Shown: piece after piece, positions 27,922 to 36,107 of the stretch
Numbering within the stretch: the stretch's first letter is position 1
Layout of the letters: every line of letters starts with the position of its first letter
From: Citrobacter sp. On2M
Lineage (GTDB): Bacteria > Pseudomonadota > Gammaproteobacteria > Enterobacterales > Enterobacteriaceae
Length of the DNA: 64,000 nt
Reading direction: 5' to 3'
NCBI RefSeq assembly: GCF_018035235.1
Contig: NZ_WPCV01000005.1
Location: 62,001 to 126,000 of the forward strand
Made by a program: the position numbers and the translations under genes
Notes under the pieces: model-generated
What the model saw: the letters and a program-made list of their open reading frames with translations, nothing else
The model's database searches: none
Told to the model about the DNA's origin: nothing

Positions 27922-27957
27922 ATCCTACACACGTCAGACGTCTGACATCTGTAAGAT
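27922..27957. promoter_or_regulatory. Two abutting EvgA-box-like inverted repeats before yfdX
   Basis: As I recall it, the EvgA box of E. coli is TTCyTACAnnTGTArGAA. ATCCTACACACGTCAGAC (27922-27939) fits 12 of its 16 fixed positions and GTCTGACATCTGTAAGAT (27940-27957) fits 13. They touch end to end, about 104 bp before the yfdX ATG. The sequence after the right half, AAACGCTCATT, recurs almost unchanged after the box upstream of evgA. Binding by EvgA is inferred. Confidence 0.6.
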
Positions 27958-28060
27958 TAAACGCTCATTATTCCTTCCTGGCTCTGATTCCTCTCATTTA
28001 ATTTATTTAATATGCTTATTTCGTTTGGTGACATATACCAACTTTATTCAGGAGAAAGTA

Positions 28061-28687
28061 ATGAAAAAGATTATTCTTGCGGGTCTGCTAGCAACCATGA
28101 TGGGTTCAGCACCGGTAATGGCAGCGACCACTACCACTCCGGCACAAACTGCTACAGCAAATGTACAAAAAGAAGCTGCCGATATTATGCAGGTCGCGGT
28201 ACAAGGTGCAAATGCGATGCGTGATATTCAGCTTGCCCGTCTGGCTCTGTTTCATGGACAGCCTGACAGTGCTAAAAAATTAACAGATGACGCCGCTTCC
28301 CTGTTGGCAGGTGACAGCCACGACTGGGCGAAATTTGTAAAGGCTGCGCCTAAAGCCAAGATGATTGACGATCAGTACGTGGTCATCAATGCGACGGTTG
28401 CGCTGTCAGAAGATTATATTGCTACTCCGGCCAAAGAATCTGCAATCAAAACAGCGAATGGCAAAATGGCCAAAGGCGACTGGAAAGGTGCAGTAGATAC
28501 TTTGCAACTGGCTGGTATCAGCGTACTTCAGACTCAATATCTGATGCCCCTGAATCAGACGCGTAAAGCCGTTACCAGCGCGCAGAAACTGCTGTCTTCA
28601 GGTAAATACTATGAAGCAAACCTTGTGTTAAAGGGTGCTGAAGAAGGCATTGTGATCGATAGCGAGATGCTGGGCGCAGGCCAGTAA
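28061..28687 (+). CDS. yfdX: Periplasmic stress protein YfdX
   Basis: A 208-residue exported protein of the YfdX family. The start at 28061 follows GGAGAAAGT and opens the signal peptide MKKIILAGLLATMMGSAPVMA. The mature protein matches E. coli YfdX through NAMRDIQLARLALFHGQPDSAKKL, DDQYVVINATVALSEDY, KGAVDTLQLAGI and YYEANLVLKGAEEGIVIDSE. In E. coli yfdX is one of the strongest EvgA-induced genes; the product is periplasmic and has been linked to acid survival and chaperone-like behaviour. Here it is convergent with evgS and preceded by two EvgA-box-like repeats, so EvgA control is likely. Confidence 0.93.
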   Translation: MKKIILAGLLATMMGSAPVMAATTTTPAQTATANVQKEAADIMQVAVQGANAMRDIQLARLALFHGQPDSAKKLTDDAASLLAGDSHDWAKFVKAAPKAKMIDDQYVVINATVALSEDYIATPAKESAIKTANGKMAKGDWKGAVDTLQLAGISVLQTQYLMPLNQTRKAVTSAQKLLSSGKYYEANLVLKGAEEGIVIDSEMLGAGQ

Positions 28688-28723
28688 TACTCAGCACTAC
28701 GGCGTGTTGAACCAGGACTTTCT

Positions 28724-28759
28724 CTCCTGCCCGGGCAGCTACGGCTACCCGAGCGGGAG
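28724..28759. terminator. Hairpin between convergent yfdX and evgS
   Basis: CTCC-T-GC-C-CGGG pairs with CCCG-A-GC-G-GGAG around a 12-nt loop (one wobble, one mismatch). It lies 36 bp after yfdX and 2 bp after the evgS stop. It has no strong U-tract but is well placed for both genes. Confidence 0.5.
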
Positions 28760-28761
28760 GG

Positions 28762-31700
28762 TTAATGGCTAATCAGACTGTCGATCTCAATCTCAATTTC
28801 CCGCATCACAGCAACAATCTTTTGTAATGCTTCCTGACATACCGCCAGAGGAATATCCTCATGTCGCATAGATTCAAAAGGTTTGCATAGCGTCTGAAGC
28901 GCGGTAATCCCCAGAATTTGCGCTGAACCATGCAGCCGGTGCAGGGCGCGCAAAAACAGCTGAGGTTCATCTTCCCTAACGGCTTTCTCTGCCGCCTGTA
29001 GATCGCTGAGCGTGGCCTCACGAAATGTTTCGAGTATCTCGTTCATTAACGTGCGATCGCCGCCGGTATTTTCCGTCAAGACATTGAATTTCAGATGTCG
29101 GATTGCACCAGGAGACGAATAACCGGTTTCGATTTTACTCAATTCATGCGTCAGGGTCTGAATAGACACGGGCTTAAACAGACATAAATTCATTCCGTTT
29201 TGCAGACATCGATCGCGAGACTGCGGAAGTGCACTTGCCGTCAGCCCCCAGATTTGTAAATGGGGCTGCTGCTGACGTAGCGAAGCCGCGAGATCAAACC
29301 CGTCCTTCTTCGGCATATTCACATCAGTTATCAACAGATCGTATGATTTTTTAGCCAGTTTGGCTTCAGCTTCCTCACCATCACAGGCTTCATCCACACT
29401 GTAACCAATGGTGTTCAGCTGTCGCTTAAGCAGCAGGCGATTAGTTGGGTTGTCATCGGCTATCAAAATAGACAGACACGGCAGCGGCAACAGAGTACCT
29501 GGCGTGTCGCCATCCGGTACAACCGACTGGCGGGCAGTCTCGACCGGCAGCGTTATGGTAAACGTGGTTCCTTGCGACGGGATACTCATCAGCTCCAGCG
29601 TGCCGCCCATCAGCGTCACCAGCTCTTTGCAGATAAATAATCCCAGACCAGACCCCGTTTGCTGACGTCCGCAACACCCTTGAGCGTAACGATGAAACAG
29701 CCCAGCCTGCTCCTCTTCGCTAATCCCGCAACCTGTGTCGCTAATGGTGATGATCAGGGTACCGTGATTCTCCTCGTCAGGCGTCAAACGGGCCGTCACA
29801 TGAATACTCCCCTGTTCGGTAAACTTCAGCGCATTGCCCACGAGGTTGGTAATAATTTGCCGCAAAGCCTGTTGGTCGACAAATACCCGCTCGTTTGCCG
29901 GCAATTGGCTCGTGCAAGCAAGCGTTATGCCTTTCTGTCTGGCTAAAGCATCAAAAGAGTGGCACTGCAATGCAAGGAGCTGTGAGAGATCCGTCCATTG
30001 AGGAACAACCTGGTATTTACCAGACTCAATCTTATCCACGTCCAGAATCTTACCGATCAGCCCAAGCAAGGACTGAGCCGTCGCCCCGGTAAGGGCAATC
30101 GCCTCTTTTCGCTGCGCCGGACTGAGTTCTGAACTCGACAGTAATTCCAGAAAGCCAACAATAGAGCTTACTGGGGTACGCAATTCATGGCTCATGCTCG
30201 CAAGAAAACGGCTTTTGGCCTTGGTCGCTTCAATCGCTTTGTTCTTTTCGATCTCCAGCTCTTGAGATAAAGCCTCTTTGAGATGAAGTTGTTCTTCCAA
30301 TAGCCGCTGAGATTGTTTTCTTTTATTTACCTCACGAGAGAGTGAAATCCCCCAGATCAGGCTAACCGCTATCAGCAAAAGCGCAAACACCACCAGTTGA
30401 TAGAACTGTTTGCTATATCGACTCCAGATATCGACCTGCGTATTAGAAATTTTCGACCACTTCTCCGTCATCTGCAAAATCTCACGCGGCGGAATGGCCT
30501 GGAGCGCTTTATCCATAACAGACTTCAACATGGGCTCGCGGGGAGAAACTGCAAAGCTCACGGAGGCGCCAGGCATATCCGGAAGCCTAAAAAAGTGCAT
30601 ATTTTTCTGGTAGTAATGATCGACCATGTACCTTGCCGACAATTCGGTAGCGATCGCCGCGTCAACCTTACCCTCCCTGAGCATAGACATCGCGACGCTG
30701 CCTGTATCAGCATCCACCCAGGCGGCCTGGGGATAGCGTTGTCTCAAATCACTTTCCAATGCATGTCCGGCGGGCAACGCAATACGGATCGGTTTATTCA
30801 GTAGCGAGTCGGCTGCTTCCTCGCGGGAAGTGATCATCACAAATGCAACATTCATCAGCGGATCGCTAAAGGTAGAATTTCGCTGATTTTGCGTAGTCAG
30901 CGTAATGGTGGGATACATATCCCAGTCTTCACCGCTGATTATTTTCATCTGTTCGCTTTTGGAATCAGCTAAAATAGGTTCAAAATCGAGACCCGTTTGC
31001 AGATGAACAATATTCAGCAAATCACCAAGAATACCGCGAAGCTCCCCGCTGCGATCGACCAGAGTATACGGTGGGTAGTCTGGGTTGATCAAAATACGAA
31101 TAGTGTGTTTTTTCTCCAGCCACGCTTTTTCCTGATGAGTGAAAGGAATAGGCGCATTCAGATAAGCAAGGTTACCGCGGTTCAGCCAGTTCTGCATGAC
31201 CTGCATATGGATTTCATTACTGATTGACGTAATGAAACTATCAAGAATAGTTCTTAATACCGGCTGGTCTTCCTTTACTACAAAATAATTATATTGTTCT
31301 TGCTGATCAAAGTAGTGCGTAATAACCAGTGATTGCGAAAAATATCGTGAGATACAATGACTGCTGGTGATATTGTTACCAATATAATATTGGTTCTCAT
31401 CATTTACTACCGACGCCATAGCCTGATATTCGTCGTCGTAGAATGAAACTTTAGCCTCAGGAAAAGCATCCTGGATAACATCAAGAAAAGGACTATCTCG
31501 CACACACGCGACGCTAACCTGATGCCCGGAGGTCAGCGGCAGCATGGTGTTTTTTAGCGAAGTCACCAACGTCGGCCACGTCGTCAGCAAGGCAGAAGTA
31601 CGCAATAAATGCCCGCCGATCTCCTGGCGCCTTGAAAGCTGGGTTATCAACGTATCAACGTCGTTACTGGCAAGTGCGGCCAACGCTTCTTTCTCATTAT

Positions 31701-32004
31701 CATACTGCTTTATAACAATTTTTAGATTGAGAATCTTTTGCATCAGCGCCAGATAGTCTGCGTTGACTCCCCGATAATATTCACCGCTATTTTGATAAAC
31801 AATGGGGGAAACTTCCGGTAACCAGGTGCCAACAACCAAGGTTTTCTTATGCGCTAACCAGTTTGTTTCTTCCTTGTTCAAGCTGATATTCTGTACTGAG
31901 GTATTATAGTTACTTTTTAGCTCAACTTGCCGAGCCGAGCTTACACCCGTAGACAACCCGATGGTAAATATGACCATCAAAAAAATAAACAAGCGTGCCA
32001 GCAT
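28762..32004 (-). CDS. evgS: Hybrid sensor kinase EvgS lacking the PAS domain
   Basis: A 1080-residue unorthodox sensor kinase; E. coli EvgS has 1197 residues. Signal peptide about 1-24; two periplasmic SBP_bac_3 (Venus-flytrap) domains, about 50-280 and 297-515; membrane helix about 534-556. A short coiled linker (557-595) leads straight to the H-box SMSHELRTPVSS with His606. HATPase boxes are at Asn720-Asn724, DTGCG 756-760 and GSGLGL 784-789; the receiver Asp is 894 in LITDVNMP; the HPt His is 1025 in LHRLHGSA. In E. coli a PAS domain of about 115 residues lies between membrane and H-box; here it is absent, while the flanking sequence aligns well. The phosphorelay residues are all intact. 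It begins four bases after evgA. Confidence 0.93.
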   Translation of the reverse strand: MLARLFIFLMVIFTIGLSTGVSSARQVELKSNYNTSVQNISLNKEETNWLAHKKTLVVGTWLPEVSPIVYQNSGEYYRGVNADYLALMQKILNLKIVIKQYDNEKEALAALASNDVDTLITQLSRRQEIGGHLLRTSALLTTWPTLVTSLKNTMLPLTSGHQVSVACVRDSPFLDVIQDAFPEAKVSFYDDEYQAMASVVNDENQYYIGNNITSSHCISRYFSQSLVITHYFDQQEQYNYFVVKEDQPVLRTILDSFITSISNEIHMQVMQNWLNRGNLAYLNAPIPFTHQEKAWLEKKHTIRILINPDYPPYTLVDRSGELRGILGDLLNIVHLQTGLDFEPILADSKSEQMKIISGEDWDMYPTITLTTQNQRNSTFSDPLMNVAFVMITSREEAADSLLNKPIRIALPAGHALESDLRQRYPQAAWVDADTGSVAMSMLREGKVDAAIATELSARYMVDHYYQKNMHFFRLPDMPGASVSFAVSPREPMLKSVMDKALQAIPPREILQMTEKWSKISNTQVDIWSRYSKQFYQLVVFALLLIAVSLIWGISLSREVNKRKQSQRLLEEQLHLKEALSQELEIEKNKAIEATKAKSRFLASMSHELRTPVSSIVGFLELLSSSELSPAQRKEAIALTGATAQSLLGLIGKILDVDKIESGKYQVVPQWTDLSQLLALQCHSFDALARQKGITLACTSQLPANERVFVDQQALRQIITNLVGNALKFTEQGSIHVTARLTPDEENHGTLIITISDTGCGISEEEQAGLFHRYAQGCCGRQQTGSGLGLFICKELVTLMGGTLELMSIPSQGTTFTITLPVETARQSVVPDGDTPGTLLPLPCLSILIADDNPTNRLLLKRQLNTIGYSVDEACDGEEAEAKLAKKSYDLLITDVNMPKKDGFDLAASLRQQQPHLQIWGLTASALPQSRDRCLQNGMNLCLFKPVSIQTLTHELSKIETGYSSPGAIRHLKFNVLTENTGGDRTLMNEILETFREATLSDLQAAEKAVREDEPQLFLRALHRLHGSAQILGITALQTLCKPFESMRHEDIPLAVCQEALQKIVAVMREIEIEIDSLISH

Positions 32005-32008
32005 TACT

Positions 32009-32623
32009 CTATCCTATTTTATTTCTCTGCGCATAATCATAAATTTCCATTAATGATGAGCAATCTAATTTTTCCATTAAACGACTTTTATAGGTGCTTA
32101 CTGTTTTATTACTGATGTTCATTTTGCTGGCAATAGTGCTGTAATCCATACCGTTAAGAATATAGCGCAACACTCTCATTTCCTGGGTTGACAACGTATC
32201 AAGCTTATCCTGCTCGCTAACAGATGAACCAGTGAAATGCTCAAGGGAAAAGGGGAAATAGCTATAGCCATTTTTTGCTGCTTCGATTGCGGCGAGAATA
32301 TTATTCATACCTTCTTTTTTACTCACAAATCCGTTAGCGCCATATTCGGCGCTACGTTTGCCGTAAAAAAATTCATTTTTGGCTGAAATGATAATGATTA
32401 CACCAGCATAGTGTCGCTTTCGCAGTTGCTCCAGTACTTCGATGCCGCTGATCCCCGGAATATCCACATCAATAATCAGCAGTTCAGGTTTCATTTTTTC
32501 AACGGTTTGAACCACTTGCTCCCCGCTGTCAAGCTCGGTGGTTACGGTAATACCATTAGTGTCGAGCAAATTGCGGATGGCTATGCGAGCTAATGGGTGA
32601 TCGTCAACGATTATCGCGTTCAT
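32009..32623 (-). CDS. evgA: Response regulator EvgA
   Basis: A 204-residue NarL/LuxR-type response regulator, the partner of EvgS. The receiver domain (1-120) has the acidic pocket VDDHP, phospho-acceptor Asp52 in IIDVDIPG, and conserved Lys in VSKKEG. The C-terminal LuxR helix-turn-helix is around residues 140-200 (LSTQEMRVLRYILNGMDYSTIASKMNISNKTVSTYKSRLMEKLDCSS). It is close to E. coli EvgA over its full length. In E. coli it activates safA, ydeP, yfdX, emrKY and the ydeO-gadE acid cascade. It is first in an evgA-evgS operon; a near-consensus EvgA box lies 238 bp upstream. Confidence 0.95.
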   Translation of the reverse strand: MNAIIVDDHPLARIAIRNLLDTNGITVTTELDSGEQVVQTVEKMKPELLIIDVDIPGISGIEVLEQLRKRHYAGVIIIISAKNEFFYGKRSAEYGANGFVSKKEGMNNILAAIEAAKNGYSYFPFSLEHFTGSSVSEQDKLDTLSTQEMRVLRYILNGMDYSTIASKMNISNKTVSTYKSRLMEKLDCSSLMEIYDYAQRNKIG

Positions 32624-33036
32624 TGCGTGTAAGAATCCCGATAAATAAAGAGAGGCGATGGCTATAGAGCAGATGTGCCTTCAACGTTATGATTTATGAA
32701 AATAAGGCTTTTTCAGGTAAATCCTAACATAATTACTCGTCTGTTTTATTCATTTTTTTATAAAAACGAAGATCAAGGCATAAACGCAACACTGTAATTT
32801 ACAAATTTTAAACCTTGAACCTATCTAAATATCAAACTATTAACACAATATAAAGGAATATTCTTACACGTGTAGGACAAATCGCTCATTTATTATAATT
32901 TATTCTTAATAACCAGGAACATATAGTCGGAATATTGTTCATCAGAACTGCGGGGGCGTATATGAAAAATAGCTATCTAAAAATCAATTTTATACCCGAC
33001 CAAATATAGAGAAAACCTGCTGAATTTAGAGAGAAA
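32624..33036. promoter_or_regulatory. evgA upstream region with near-perfect EvgA box
   Basis: This gene-free, AT-rich region of about 410 bp contains TTCTTACACGTGTAGGAC at 32861-32878, matching the EvgA box TTCyTACAnnTGTArGAA (recalled from E. coli) at 15 of 16 fixed positions. This argues for autoregulation from a promoter far from the ATG, or for control of something rightward. No emrK homologue lies on the right, unlike in E. coli. Nothing else recognisable was seen. Confidence 0.65.
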
Positions 33037-33072
33037 CTCCCTGCGGCTCTGGAACAGCAGTGCCACAGGGAG
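33037..33072 (-). terminator. Terminator of the dpaL-MFS operon
   Basis: Read leftward, CTCCCTG-T-GGC...GCC-G-CAGGGAG closes a 10-bp stem followed by TTTCTCTC. It starts 11 bp past the MFS stop codon. Confidence 0.6.
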
Positions 33073-33083
33073 GCCGCTATTAA

Positions 33084-34370
33084 TCAGGCTTTACTGGGCA
33101 ATGCCCCTATTGCATGCGAGCTTTTCACGGTCAGCGTAACGACGGCAGAACACAACAGTGCGGCAATCATAAAGATAAAAGCACTGTTATAACTTCCGCC
33201 GCTGCTTTGAATCAGCCAGCCGATGATCGGAGCAGAAACAACGCCCGCCATCTGCCCACCAAAGTTAACGATACCGGATGCCCGTCCCATAATGTTGCTG
33301 GGAATGGTATCCATCAGAATGCCCCAGAATGTCGCCATGGCGAAGAACATGAACAGGGCTGAAATACACTGATACACCACTGCCATATCTGCACTGCTCA
33401 CGCTGAAAGTCAGATACAGGAAACCCGCAGCAATAACCGAGGTCACGACATACAACGTTTTACGCTGGGGTTTAAATTTATCTGAGCAATAGCCGCCCAA
33501 TAATGTTCCACCTGCGCCAAACAGGAAAGGAATAGCCGCCATAACACCGGTTTTTGCCAGAGAAAACTCACGAACGGTGATCAGGTAGCTAGGCAGCCAG
33601 GTTGAAAACCCCCAGAAGGTGATATCAAACAAAAACCAAATACTTGCCATTTGCCAGAGCACCGGCATTTTCAACACATCTTTAAACGCGATACCGCTGG
33701 TGTTTTGTAGGCTCCCCTGTTCGTCAGCAGCCAGCTCCGCTAGATCCTGCTGCGTAATGGCAGGGTGATCTTTCGGGTTATCACGAGTAAATAAGTAGAT
33801 GCCCGCCGCAATAAACAGACCCGGAATACCCAGCACGATAAAGACCATGTGCCAGCCAAAAGCCCCGATTATACTTGCCGCTACAACTACTGCCAGCGCT
33901 GGGCCTAAGGTGTTTACCGTCGACTGAATCGCTGTGGCGCGGCCACGCTCTTTCGACGGGAAATAGGTCGATATCATCTTCCACGACGCCGATGGGAAGC
34001 AACCTTCACCAACACCAAAGAAGAAGCGAACGGCCAGCATCAATGGCAGCGTCAATACGGCGCCGGTCAAGCTGGTGAAAACAGACCACCAGGCAATACC
34101 GATGGCCATGATTTTGCGCGAGCCAAACTTATCCGCCAGCAAACCGCCGGGAATTTGAAACGCAGCATAACCAATAAAAAAGGCGCTAATAATTAACCCT
34201 TGTTGGGTCGTATCCAGATTTAAATCTTTGCCGATATAAGGGAGCGAGACGCTCATCACCATTCTGTCGAGAAAAGAGAGCAGCCACGCCAGCCAGATCA
34301 ATGTCAGGACGGTATATCTTGCTTTCCAGGTCTTTGGTTTACCTGAAGGTAAAGATGTTTGTAGGTTCAT
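33084..34370 (-). CDS. MFS importer of the anion:cation symporter family
   Basis: A 428-residue twelve-helix transporter of the ACS (DgoT/ExuT/phthalate permease) family. The signature is in helix one, WLAWLLSFLDRMVMSVSLPYIGKDL, and GGLLADKFGSRKIMAIGIAWWSVFTSLTG is the conserved loop 2-3 motif. FFGVGEGCFPSASWKMISTYFP is the helix-four substrate region. ACS members import organic anions with protons. It is the last gene of the sigma-54 operon, 78 bp after the D-aminoacylase gene, so its likely cargo is the N-acyl amino acid or dipeptide-like compound that the operon degrades. The exact substrate is unknown. Confidence 0.88.
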   Translation of the reverse strand: MNLQTSLPSGKPKTWKARYTVLTLIWLAWLLSFLDRMVMSVSLPYIGKDLNLDTTQQGLIISAFFIGYAAFQIPGGLLADKFGSRKIMAIGIAWWSVFTSLTGAVLTLPLMLAVRFFFGVGEGCFPSASWKMISTYFPSKERGRATAIQSTVNTLGPALAVVVAASIIGAFGWHMVFIVLGIPGLFIAAGIYLFTRDNPKDHPAITQQDLAELAADEQGSLQNTSGIAFKDVLKMPVLWQMASIWFLFDITFWGFSTWLPSYLITVREFSLAKTGVMAAIPFLFGAGGTLLGGYCSDKFKPQRKTLYVVTSVIAAGFLYLTFSVSSADMAVVYQCISALFMFFAMATFWGILMDTIPSNIMGRASGIVNFGGQMAGVVSAPIIGWLIQSSGGSYNSAFIFMIAALLCSAVVTLTVKSSHAIGALPSKA

Positions 34371-34448
34371 TGTGATGTCCTTAGGGTGTAGTGATCTACC
34401 GCGGCCATAAATGGTCGCGATAAATCAATGCGTGTTTAGCGTTATTTA

Positions 34449-36041
34449 TTAATATTGTTTTCTAATAACCGTACCGCTACAGGCATAACTTTCAGTGCCA
34501 TTGATTAAGGCTATGCGTCCATTAACCATGACAATTTCAATCCCTTCCGGATATTGATTAGGTTCAACAAAGGTACCCTTATCAGCAATGGTGTTCGGAT
34601 CGAACATCACAATATCCGCCGCGTACCCCACCTTCAGCAGTCCGCGATCCTGCAGGCCTAATACCTCCGCAGGTTTACCCGTCATCTTACGGATTGCCGC
34701 CTCCCAGCTCAGACATCCCTCTTCACGCACATATTTACCGAGCACGCGAGGGAATGCGCCAAAAACGCGCGGGTGCGGTTTGCCAGCACCCATTAAACCG
34801 TCGGTACAAACGTTTTGCTCCGGGCGGCAAAGGAACTTAATCACATGTTCTTCAGTACCGTAAAAGTCGACCATCCCCACGGCGTTTTCTTCTTCAAACA
34901 GCAGATCGAAGGTGGCGTTGTAGGGATCTTTTCCGCGTAGCTCCCCCAGTTGCACAAGGTTCAGACCGACGGCATCCTGGTTTTTTGCCGTTTTCACGCT
35001 GGTGACAAAAATCTGATCCAACCCGGCAAAATCGATAAAGTTATCCCAGCCGGGAATGCCTTGCTGAATATCGTCAATCATTTTGGCGCGCAGTTCAGGC
35101 GAGGCCAGGCGCTCAAGCAATTTGTCCGTTCCACCCGAATGGACCCACGGCGGTAGGATCACGCCGAGCATCGTGCTGCCCGCCACGTAGGGATACTGGT
35201 CGAAAGAGATACGAATCCCGGCTTCCTGCGCCTGTTCCAGCATGCCCAGCATCTGGTCAATCAGCCCCCAGTTTTTCTTACCGCAAACCTTCATATGCGA
35301 AATATGCAGCCAGACGCCAGTAGCTGTGGCGATATCAATCAGCTCCTGTGTGGAGTTGATAATATCGTCCGCTTCACTGCGCTGATGCACCACAAAGATC
35401 CCGTCATATTTCGCCGTCACTTTGCATAGTTCAATCATTTCGGCGGTATCACCAAAGGCGCAAGGCATATAGATAAGCCCAGTTGAAAGACCAAATGCTC
35501 CGGCTTTTAATTCCCGTTCCAGGACTTCGCACATCTTCGCCACATCTTCACGGGTGGAAGGACGACCATCCAGACCCATGGCTTCCATACGCACGTTGCC
35601 ATGTGGCACTAAATACGCAAGGTTTGTCGCCGGATGACGCGATGCCAGCAGATTGAGGTAACCGTCAGTATTTTTATATTTCCAGTCTATTTTGTCAGTA
35701 TCGCCATCCAGGCCAGCGATATTTTTACGCCAGGCCGGAATGTATTCTTCAGGCAACGGTGCCAAAGCAACACCATCCTGCCCTAATAACTCGGTGGTAA
35801 TACCCTGGCGAATTTTTGCCGACAGTGCGGGGTTAATAATGGCCGAAAGGTCAGAGTGCGTATGAGTATCAATAAAACCGGGACAAATAATTTTACCTGT
35901 TGCATCAATAACCTGATCATTAACGCCAACATCAATTTTGCCGATTGCGACAATACGTCCTTCATCAACCATCACATCGGCAATTCTGCCGTCGCAGCCC
36001 GTCCCATCGATTACATTTCCGTTTTTGAAAATGGTTTTCAT
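34449..36041 (-). CDS. D-aminoacylase / N-acyl-D-amino-acid deacylase
   Basis: A 530-residue amidohydrolase. It has the N-terminal beta-sandwich start MKTIFKNGNVIDGTGCDGRIADV, the metal-binding FIDTHTHSDL (HxH of the barrel), the metal-bridge Cys-type region around YMPCAFGDTAEM, and HISHMKVCGKKNW with a later metal His. VCTDGLMGAGKPHPRVFGAFPR carries the catalytic Asp. GYAADIVMFDPNTI closes the sandwich. Members remove the acyl group from N-acyl-D-amino acids. It is third in the operon dpaL, M20 hydrolase, D-aminoacylase, MFS. This gives a plausible route from an imported acylated D-amino acid to a free amino acid that DpaL can deaminate. Confidence 0.9.
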   Translation of the reverse strand: MKTIFKNGNVIDGTGCDGRIADVMVDEGRIVAIGKIDVGVNDQVIDATGKIICPGFIDTHTHSDLSAIINPALSAKIRQGITTELLGQDGVALAPLPEEYIPAWRKNIAGLDGDTDKIDWKYKNTDGYLNLLASRHPATNLAYLVPHGNVRMEAMGLDGRPSTREDVAKMCEVLERELKAGAFGLSTGLIYMPCAFGDTAEMIELCKVTAKYDGIFVVHQRSEADDIINSTQELIDIATATGVWLHISHMKVCGKKNWGLIDQMLGMLEQAQEAGIRISFDQYPYVAGSTMLGVILPPWVHSGGTDKLLERLASPELRAKMIDDIQQGIPGWDNFIDFAGLDQIFVTSVKTAKNQDAVGLNLVQLGELRGKDPYNATFDLLFEEENAVGMVDFYGTEEHVIKFLCRPEQNVCTDGLMGAGKPHPRVFGAFPRVLGKYVREEGCLSWEAAIRKMTGKPAEVLGLQDRGLLKVGYAADIVMFDPNTIADKGTFVEPNQYPEGIEIVMVNGRIALINGTESYACSGTVIRKQY

Positions 36042-36107
36042 CGTTATTCTCCATAGCGATGTCGATTTACGACACCGCTTGTAAGGTAAGAGGTGGTTTC
36101 TTTATTG

